Shown here in pieces: positions 59,124-64,000 of a stretch of DNA of 64,000 bases. This DNA comes from Polaromonas sp. OV174 (GTDB lineage Bacteria > Pseudomonadota > Gammaproteobacteria > Burkholderiales > Burkholderiaceae_C), in contig NZ_FOKZ01000007.1 of the NCBI RefSeq assembly GCF_900112285.1, forward strand, positions 116,322 through 180,321, in the 5' to 3' direction. The translations under genes were made by a program, and so were the position numbers. The notes under the pieces are model-generated. The model worked only from the letters and a program-made list of their open reading frames with translations. It was not told where the DNA came from and made no database searches. Every line of letters begins with the position of its first letter. Position 1 is the first letter of the stretch.

Positions 59124-59825
59124 ATGATCAACAAGATTGCCCCTTGCATTGCCGATGCACTGGCGGATGTGAAAGACGGCGCCACTGTGCTGATTGGTGG
59201 CTTTGGCACTGCCGGCATTCCCCTGGAGCTGATTGACGGCCTGATCGCGCAAGGCGCCAAGGACCTGACCGTGGTCAACAACAACGCGGGCAATGCCGAA
59301 GTCGGGCTGGCCGCCTTGCTCAAGGCCGGGCGGGTGCGCAAGATCATTTGCAGCTTTCCGCGTCAAGCCGACAGCCAGATTTTTGACGCCCTGTACCGCA
59401 GCGGCAAGCTGGAGCTGGAGCTGGTGCCGCAAGGCAATCTGGCCGAGCGCCTGCGCGCCGCCGGTGCCGGCATAGGCGCTTTCTTTTGCTCCACGGCCTA
59501 CGGCACCGAGCTGGCCAAGGGCAAGGAAACGCGCGAGATCAAGGGCAAGCACTATGTGCTCGAATACCCCATCCATGGCGACGTGGCGCTGATCAAGGCC
59601 GAGCAGGGTGACCGCTGGGGCAATCTGACCTATCGCATGTCGGCGCGCAATTTCGGCCCCGTCATGGCCACGGCGGCCAAGCACACGGTGGCCACGGTGC
59701 ACGAGATTGTTGAGCTGGGTGCGCTTGATCCCGAAAGCATAGTGACGCCCGGCATTCACGTCAGCAAGGTGGTGCGCATAGACCGCGTGGCGACCCAGGC
59801 CGGTGGCTTCAAGAAGGCCGCCTGA
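59124..59825 (+). CDS. pcaI: 3-oxoadipate CoA-transferase subunit A (PcaI)
   Basis: Alpha subunit of the class I CoA-transferase that moves CoA from succinyl-CoA to beta-ketoadipate. The glycine-rich GATVLIGGFGTAGIPLELIDG (taken from residues about 20-39) and LTVVNNNAG near 50 are family hallmarks; KIICSFPRQADSQIFDALYR follows near 73. It is 233 aa with GGAGAGGA before the ATG. It is followed by pcaJ after 27 bases, and both belong to the run pcaI-pcaJ-pcaF under the IclR-type regulator. Confidence 0.92.
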   Translation: MINKIAPCIADALADVKDGATVLIGGFGTAGIPLELIDGLIAQGAKDLTVVNNNAGNAEVGLAALLKAGRVRKIICSFPRQADSQIFDALYRSGKLELELVPQGNLAERLRAAGAGIGAFFCSTAYGTELAKGKETREIKGKHYVLEYPIHGDVALIKAEQGDRWGNLTYRMSARNFGPVMATAAKHTVATVHEIVELGALDPESIVTPGIHVSKVVRIDRVATQAGGFKKAA

Positions 59826-59852
59826 ACCGATTCGGGCCAACAAGGAACAAGT

Positions 59853-60497
59853 ATGAGTAGCTATCAAAAACGAAGCAAAGAAGAACTCGCCCAGCGCGTG
59901 GCGCAGGACATCCACGACGGTGCCTATGTGAATCTGGGCATAGGCATGCCGACGCTGGTGGCCAACCACATCCCGGCCGGGCGTGAGGTCATATTGCAAA
60001 GCGAAAACGGCATCCTCGGCATGGGTCCTGCGCCCGCAGCGGGTGAGGAAGACTACGACCTCATCAACGCCGGCAAGCAGCCCATCACGCTGCTGCCGGG
60101 CGGCGCCTATTTCCACCATGCCGACAGCTTTGCCATGATGCGCGGCGGCCACCTCGACATCTGCGTGCTGGGCGCCTTTCAGGTTTCCAGCACCGGTGAC
60201 CTGGCCAACTGGAGCACCGGCGAGCCCGGCGCCATTCCGGCCGTGGGCGGCGCCATGGACCTGGCCATAGGGGCCAAGCAGACCTGGGTCATGATGGATT
60301 TGCTGACGAAAAAGGGCGAAAGCAAGGTGGTTGAGCAGTGCAGCTATCCTTTGACCGGCATCGCCTGCGTCAAGCGGATTTACTCCGACCTGGCAACATT
60401 GGCATGCACGCCTTCAGGCCTGCAACTCATAGACAAGGTAGAGGGCCTGAGCCACGCCGAACTCGAGACCCTGCTGGGCCTGCCGGTCCAGGCCTGA
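59853..60497 (+). CDS. pcaJ: 3-oxoadipate CoA-transferase subunit B (PcaJ)
   Basis: Beta subunit with the catalytic Glu in the motif QSENGILGMGP near residue 51, after AYVNLGIGMPTLVANHIP at residues 29-46. MMRGGHLDICVLGAFQVS near residue 95 and GAMDLAIGAKQTWVMMD near 132 complete the fold. The length is 214 aa. AAGGAACA precedes the ATG. It forms the heteromeric enzyme with PcaI and makes beta-ketoadipyl-CoA for PcaF. Confidence 0.92.
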   Translation: MSSYQKRSKEELAQRVAQDIHDGAYVNLGIGMPTLVANHIPAGREVILQSENGILGMGPAPAAGEEDYDLINAGKQPITLLPGGAYFHHADSFAMMRGGHLDICVLGAFQVSSTGDLANWSTGEPGAIPAVGGAMDLAIGAKQTWVMMDLLTKKGESKVVEQCSYPLTGIACVKRIYSDLATLACTPSGLQLIDKVEGLSHAELETLLGLPVQA

Positions 60498-60542
60498 AGC
60501 GGTATTTCCATTTCCGTTATTCACAAAACCACGAGACACATC

Positions 60543-61745
60543 ATGAACCAAGCTTTTATCTGCGATGCCATCCGTACCCCCTTCGGCCGTTACGGCGGTG
60601 CCTTGAGCAGCGTGCGTACCGACGACCTGGGCGCCATTCCGATCAAGGCGCTGATGGAACGCAACCCGGGCGTGGACTGGGCGGCGGTGACTGATGTGAT
60701 CTACGGCTGCGCCAACCAGGCCGGTGAAGACAACCGCAACGTGGCGCACATGTCCAGCCTGCTGGCCGGCCTGCCTATCGACGTGCCGGGCGCTACCCTG
60801 AACCGTTTGTGCGGCTCGGGGCTGGACGCTGTGGGCACGGCAGCACGCGCCATCAAGTCCGGCGAAGCCGGCCTGATGATTGCCGGCGGCGTGGAAAGCA
60901 TGAGCCGTGCGCCCTTTGTTAGCCCGAAGGCCGACAGCGCCTTCAGCCGCAATAACGCGGTCTACGACACCACCATAGGCTGGCGCTTCATCAACAAGCT
61001 GATGAAGGCGCAGTACGGCGTGGATTCCATGCCCGAGACCGCCGAGAACGTGGCCGACGATTTCAAGATCGAGCGCGCCGCGCAAGACCGTATGGCGCTG
61101 GCCAGCCAGATCAATGCCGCCGCCGCGATCGCAGCCGGCCACCTGGCACGCGAAATCGTTCCGGTCAGCATCGCGCAGAAAAAGGGCGACGCCATCATCG
61201 TGAGCCAGGACGAGCACCCGCGTGCCACCACGCTGGAAGCGCTGGCCAAGCTCAAGGGCGTAGTGCGTCCCGATGGTTCGGTCACCGCGGGCAACGCCTC
61301 GGGCGTGAACGACGGCGCCTGTGCGCTGCTGCTGGCCGATGAAGCCAGCGCTGCCAAGTACAGCCTGACGCCGCGCGCCCGCGTGGTCGGCATGGCCACG
61401 GCCGGCGTGGCGCCGCGCATCATGGGCTTTGGCCCGACGCCCGCGACGCTCAAGGTGCTGGCGCAAACCGGCTTGAGCCTGGCGCAAATGGACGTGATCG
61501 AACTCAACGAAGCCTTTGCCGCGCAAGGCCTGGCCGTGCTGCGCGCACTGGGCCTGCAGGACGATGACGCCCGCGTCAACGCCTGGGGCGGCGCGATTGC
61601 CCTGGGCCACCCGCTGGGCGCCAGCGGCGCCCGTCTGGCCACCACGGCCGTGAACCGCCTGCACGCCACCGGCGGCAAGTACGCGCTGTGCACCATGTGC
61701 ATTGGCGTGGGCCAGGGCATTGCCGTGATTCTGGAACGGGTGTGA
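60543..61745 (+). CDS. pcaF: 3-oxoadipyl-CoA thiolase (PcaF)
   Basis: Thiolase that cleaves beta-ketoadipyl-CoA to succinyl-CoA and acetyl-CoA, 400 aa. The nucleophilic Cys is in LNRLCGSGLDAVG near residue 90; GGAIALGHPLGASGARL near 350 provides the His, and CTMCIGVGQGIAVI near 385 the second Cys. The opening AFICDAIRTPFGRYGGAL is typical of PcaF. Typical partners pcaB, pcaD, pcaC and pcaGH are absent from the window. It is separated from the SDR gene by five bases. Confidence 0.93.
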   Translation: MNQAFICDAIRTPFGRYGGALSSVRTDDLGAIPIKALMERNPGVDWAAVTDVIYGCANQAGEDNRNVAHMSSLLAGLPIDVPGATLNRLCGSGLDAVGTAARAIKSGEAGLMIAGGVESMSRAPFVSPKADSAFSRNNAVYDTTIGWRFINKLMKAQYGVDSMPETAENVADDFKIERAAQDRMALASQINAAAAIAAGHLAREIVPVSIAQKKGDAIIVSQDEHPRATTLEALAKLKGVVRPDGSVTAGNASGVNDGACALLLADEASAAKYSLTPRARVVGMATAGVAPRIMGFGPTPATLKVLAQTGLSLAQMDVIELNEAFAAQGLAVLRALGLQDDDARVNAWGGAIALGHPLGASGARLATTAVNRLHATGGKYALCTMCIGVGQGIAVILERV

Positions 61746-61750
61746 GTTCC

Positions 61751-62485
61751 ATGACTGCACAGACCCCTGAAGCAACCCTGGTCTCAGGCGCCAGCGCCGG
61801 CATTGGCCGGGCCATCGCCGAGGCGCTGCTGGCGCAGGGCCGCCATGTGGTCAACCTCGACTATGTGCTGCCCGACTGGAGCCACCCGCAGCTCAGCTCC
61901 TATCAGGCCGACCTGACGCAGGAAGCGGCGACGCGTGAACGTGCCGCCGAGATTGCGGCCAGGCACAACATCGTTGCCCTGGTCAACAACGCCGGTGCCA
62001 CCCGGCCCGGCACCATAGACACGGCCACCACGGCCACGCTGGATGATGTGGTGGGCCTGCACCTGCGCGCCCCCATGCTGCTGACGCAGGCCTTTTTGCC
62101 AACGCTGCGCGCTTGCGGCCACGGCCGCATCGTCAACATGTCCTCGCGCGCGGCGCTGGGCAAGGCCGATCGCATCGTCTATTCGGCCACCAAGGCCGGC
62201 ATGATAGGCATGACGCGCACCCTGGCCATGGAGCTGGGCCGCGACGGCATCACTGTCAACGCCATAGGCCCCGGGCCCATCGCCACCGAGCTGTTTCGCA
62301 AGAGCAACCCCGAGGGTGCGCCGCAGACGCAGCGCATCCTGGACAGCATTGCGGTGGGCCGCATGGGTACGGCCGAAGACGTGGCGCGCGCCGCGCTGTT
62401 TTTCCTCTCGCCCGACAACGGTTTTGTCACCGGCCAGGTGCTTTATGTGTGCGGTGGCACCACCCTGGGTGTGGCGCCTATTTGA
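61751..62485 (+). CDS. SDR family oxidoreductase
   Basis: A 244-residue short-chain dehydrogenase. The cofactor loop reads SGASAGIGRAIAEAL (residues 12-26) instead of the commoner TGxxxGIG, followed by NNAG near 81, the catalytic Ser in NMSSRA near 134 and YSATK near 147. An Asp-Tyr after the second strand (NLDYV) suggests NAD preference. ATG 61751 is five bases after the pcaF stop, so it is in the pca operon. It is not a known part of the beta-ketoadipate pathway; the substrate is unknown. Confidence 0.88.
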   Translation: MTAQTPEATLVSGASAGIGRAIAEALLAQGRHVVNLDYVLPDWSHPQLSSYQADLTQEAATRERAAEIAARHNIVALVNNAGATRPGTIDTATTATLDDVVGLHLRAPMLLTQAFLPTLRACGHGRIVNMSSRAALGKADRIVYSATKAGMIGMTRTLAMELGRDGITVNAIGPGPIATELFRKSNPEGAPQTQRILDSIAVGRMGTAEDVARAALFFLSPDNGFVTGQVLYVCGGTTLGVAPI

Positions 62486-62604
62486 GTTTTCCATAGCCCT
62501 GTTATCAGGGCTTTCCCCGTCCCGGTTTTGCCAGTGCGATCCACAAGATAGGCAGCTGCAGCGCGACCGGGGTTTTCTCTCTCGTTTCCTGGAAAGATGT
62601 CTCC

Positions 62605-63615
62605 ATGTCCCGCTTTGCTACTTCCGATCGTCGCCAATTCGCGCTGCGCAGCCTGACGGCCGCCCTGGTCCTGGGCTCCGGCCTGCTGGCCAGCGTGCCC
62701 GCCGCCGCACAAGCGGCTTACCCCAGCAAGCCCATCACCATGATCGTGCCTTTCTCTGCGGGCGGCACCACCGACATCCTGGCGCGCATCGTCGGCCAGG
62801 CGCTGACGACCGAGCTGGGCCAGTCGGTGATCATCGACAACCGCGCCGGCGCCGGCGGCAACATCGGCGGCCAGGCCGCTGCTCGCGCGCCTGCTGACGG
62901 CTACACCTTGTTCATGGGCACGGTCGGCACGCATGCCATCAATGCCGCGCTCTACAAGAAGATGCCTTTCGATCCGATCAAGGATTTCGCGCCCCTGACC
63001 CGCGTGGCCAATGTGCCCAATCTGCTGGTGGCCAACCCCAAGCAGCCCTTCAAGAACGTCAAGGAACTGATTGCCTACGCCAAGTCCCATCCGGGCCAGC
63101 TGAATTTCGGCTCCTCGGGCAACGGCAGCTCCATCCATTTGTCGGGCGAGCTGTTCAAGAGCATGGCCAAGGTGGACATGGTGCACGTGCCTTACAAGGG
63201 CAGCGCGCCGGCCGTGACCGACCTGCTGGGCAACCAGATCAGTGTCATGTTCGACAACATGCCATCGGCCATCCAGCATGTGCGCTCGGGCAAGCTGCGC
63301 GCCATCGCCGTGACGACCGCCAAACGCTCGCCGGAACTGCCTGATGTGCCGACCATCGCCGAAGCCGGCGTGCCTGGCTACGAGGCCACCTCGTGGTTCG
63401 GCCTGTTCGCGCCCGCCGCCACGCCGCCTGCCGTGGTCAGCCAGCTCAACGCCGCCATCGTCAAGGTGCTGGCCAATCCTGAGGTGAAGAAGAAGATCAA
63501 CGAACAGGGCGCCGAGGTTTACAGCGAAACCCCGGCACAGTTTGCCGCCTTCATCCAGAAGGAATCGGTGAAGTGGAGCAAGGTGGTTCGCGACTCCGGC
63601 GCCAGCACGGACTGA
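62605..63615 (+). CDS. Tripartite tricarboxylate transporter substrate-binding protein (Bug/TctC family)
   Basis: A periplasmic binding protein of 336 residues with a long Tat-like or Sec signal (SRFATSDRRQFALRSLTAAL then SVPAAAQA). YPSKPITMIVPFSAGGTTDIL, GQSVIIDNRAGAGGNIG and FGSSGNGSSIHLSGELF are canonical for Bug proteins. The RRQFALRS stretch at residues 9-16 has a twin arginine but not a full Tat motif. It follows the SDR by 119 bases in the same direction and may bring in an aromatic or keto acid for this operon. Confidence 0.9.
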   Translation: MSRFATSDRRQFALRSLTAALVLGSGLLASVPAAAQAAYPSKPITMIVPFSAGGTTDILARIVGQALTTELGQSVIIDNRAGAGGNIGGQAAARAPADGYTLFMGTVGTHAINAALYKKMPFDPIKDFAPLTRVANVPNLLVANPKQPFKNVKELIAYAKSHPGQLNFGSSGNGSSIHLSGELFKSMAKVDMVHVPYKGSAPAVTDLLGNQISVMFDNMPSAIQHVRSGKLRAIAVTTAKRSPELPDVPTIAEAGVPGYEATSWFGLFAPAATPPAVVSQLNAAIVKVLANPEVKKKINEQGAEVYSETPAQFAAFIQKESVKWSKVVRDSGASTD

Positions 63616-63629
63616 GGCTGATTCAATAT

Positions 63630-64000
63630 AGGGCCGCCTAGGAGTCTGCGCGGCAGAAGCCTGAAGTCATCGTTTGGTGAAGTCTGGACGTTAGAGCTTG
63701 ATGCCTGCCAGCTACCTACCCTACCTGCCGGACCAAGACATGCTGCTGCCGCACTCGATGCGCGAGTGGCTGCCCGAAGGGCATTTGGCGTATTTCATCA
63801 ACGACACAGTGGACAGTCTGAACCTGCAGGCGTTCCACGCGAGGTATTCGGCAGGCGGCTCACGCAACCAGCCCTTTCACCCCGCCATGATGGTCAAGGT
63901 GCTGATCTATGGTTACGCCACAGGCGTGTTCAGTTCACGCAAGCTTGCCCGCAAGCTGCACGAAGACGTGGCGTTTCGCCTGCTGGGGGCAGGCAACTTC
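63630..64000 (+). mobile_element. IS1182-like insertion sequence, left part only
   Basis: A transposase gene begins at 63701 and runs off the window. The element's left end is not fixed by sequence here; a plausible edge lies about 63630-63650, soon after the Bug stop at 63615, in GGGCCGCCTAGGAG. The terminal inverted repeat cannot be confirmed without the right end. The insertion sits directly behind the pca-SDR-Bug gene run. Confidence 0.6.
63701..64000 (+). CDS. IS1182-like transposase, N-terminal part (cut by window edge)
   Basis: One hundred codons are open to the window edge from ATG 63701. SYLPYLPDQDMLLPHSMREW, LPEGHLAYFINDTVDSLNL, HPAMMVKVLIYGYATGVFSS and RKLARKLHEDVAFRLLGAGN match the N-terminal DUF772/InsH domain of IS1182-type DDE transposases. 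No frameshift is seen in the visible part. The catalytic residues lie outside the window, so activity cannot be judged. Confidence 0.88.
   Translation, partial: MPASYLPYLPDQDMLLPHSMREWLPEGHLAYFINDTVDSLNLQAFHARYSAGGSRNQPFHPAMMVKVLIYGYATGVFSSRKLARKLHEDVAFRLLGAGNF

Noticed and set aside
60414..61775. Long minus-strand open frame (453 codons) opposite pcaF
   Set aside because: Antisense shadow of an unmistakable thiolase; no family motif of its own.

Overview
The window is a stretch of GC-rich chromosome from a betaproteobacterium of the order Burkholderiales, most likely family Comamonadaceae (Polaromonas/Rhodoferax/Acidovorax type). The pointers are the gene set (dusB-fis, rubredoxin beside a ThiD-like kinase and hemL, Pil-Chp chemotaxis genes, two Bug-type solute binding proteins, a Burkholderiales-type porin, DUF1841, tamAB) and two kinds of short intergenic repeat of a sort common in that family. 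The genus is an inference.

Bases 1-32 kb are mainly core genome. They hold a partial M61 peptidase, dsbC, a UbiH-type hydroxylase, a MOSC protein, ychF, an S4/pseudouridine-synthase-like protein, a YqaA membrane protein, dusB-fis, purH, a small cytochrome c, hemL, a ThiD-like kinase, rubredoxin, the pilG-H-I-J-chpA chemosensory operon for type IV pili, phrB, yqgE-ruvX-pyrR-pyrB-pyrX-plsC, a divergently split Fe3+-type ABC transporter, a CsbD protein and a Cys-repeat periplasmic protein. Bases 32.2-42.4 kb hold a candidate structured small RNA, tRNA-Arg(CCU), tamB-tamA, a MoxR/VWA cluster and a cytochrome c4.

Bases 42.5-57.3 kb look like an accessory catabolic island. A minus-strand gene series (Bug protein, Asp/Glu-racemase-family isomerase, FAD monooxygenase, porin, HMG-CoA-lyase-like enzyme, CaiB/BaiF CoA-transferase, LeuC-like and LeuD-like hydratase subunits) faces a divergent GntR/HutC regulator. 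The last four enzymes are joined by 4-base overlaps. They make chemical sense as hydration, CoA activation and retro-Claisen/aldol cleavage of a methyl-branched unsaturated dicarboxylate, for example citraconate to citramalate to citramalyl-CoA to pyruvate plus acetyl-CoA. Next comes a decayed second GntR regulator and a hyuB-hyuA-hydrolase operon whose isochorismatase-fold member lacks the usual nucleophilic cysteine. An AT-rich gene-free gap closes the island.

Bases 57.3-64 kb hold DUF1841, a small membrane protein, and an IclR regulator divergent from pcaI-pcaJ-pcaF (end of the beta-ketoadipate pathway). An SDR, a second Bug protein and the left part of an IS1182-like element cut by the window edge follow.

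Several recognisable enzymes have lost textbook active-site residues: the S4 protein (Asp to Ala), the ThiD-like kinase (Cys to Glu), the dihydroorotase-like PyrX (His ligands lost) and the isochorismatase-fold protein (Cys to Gly). All positions and residues were read directly from the sequence; no database search was possible.
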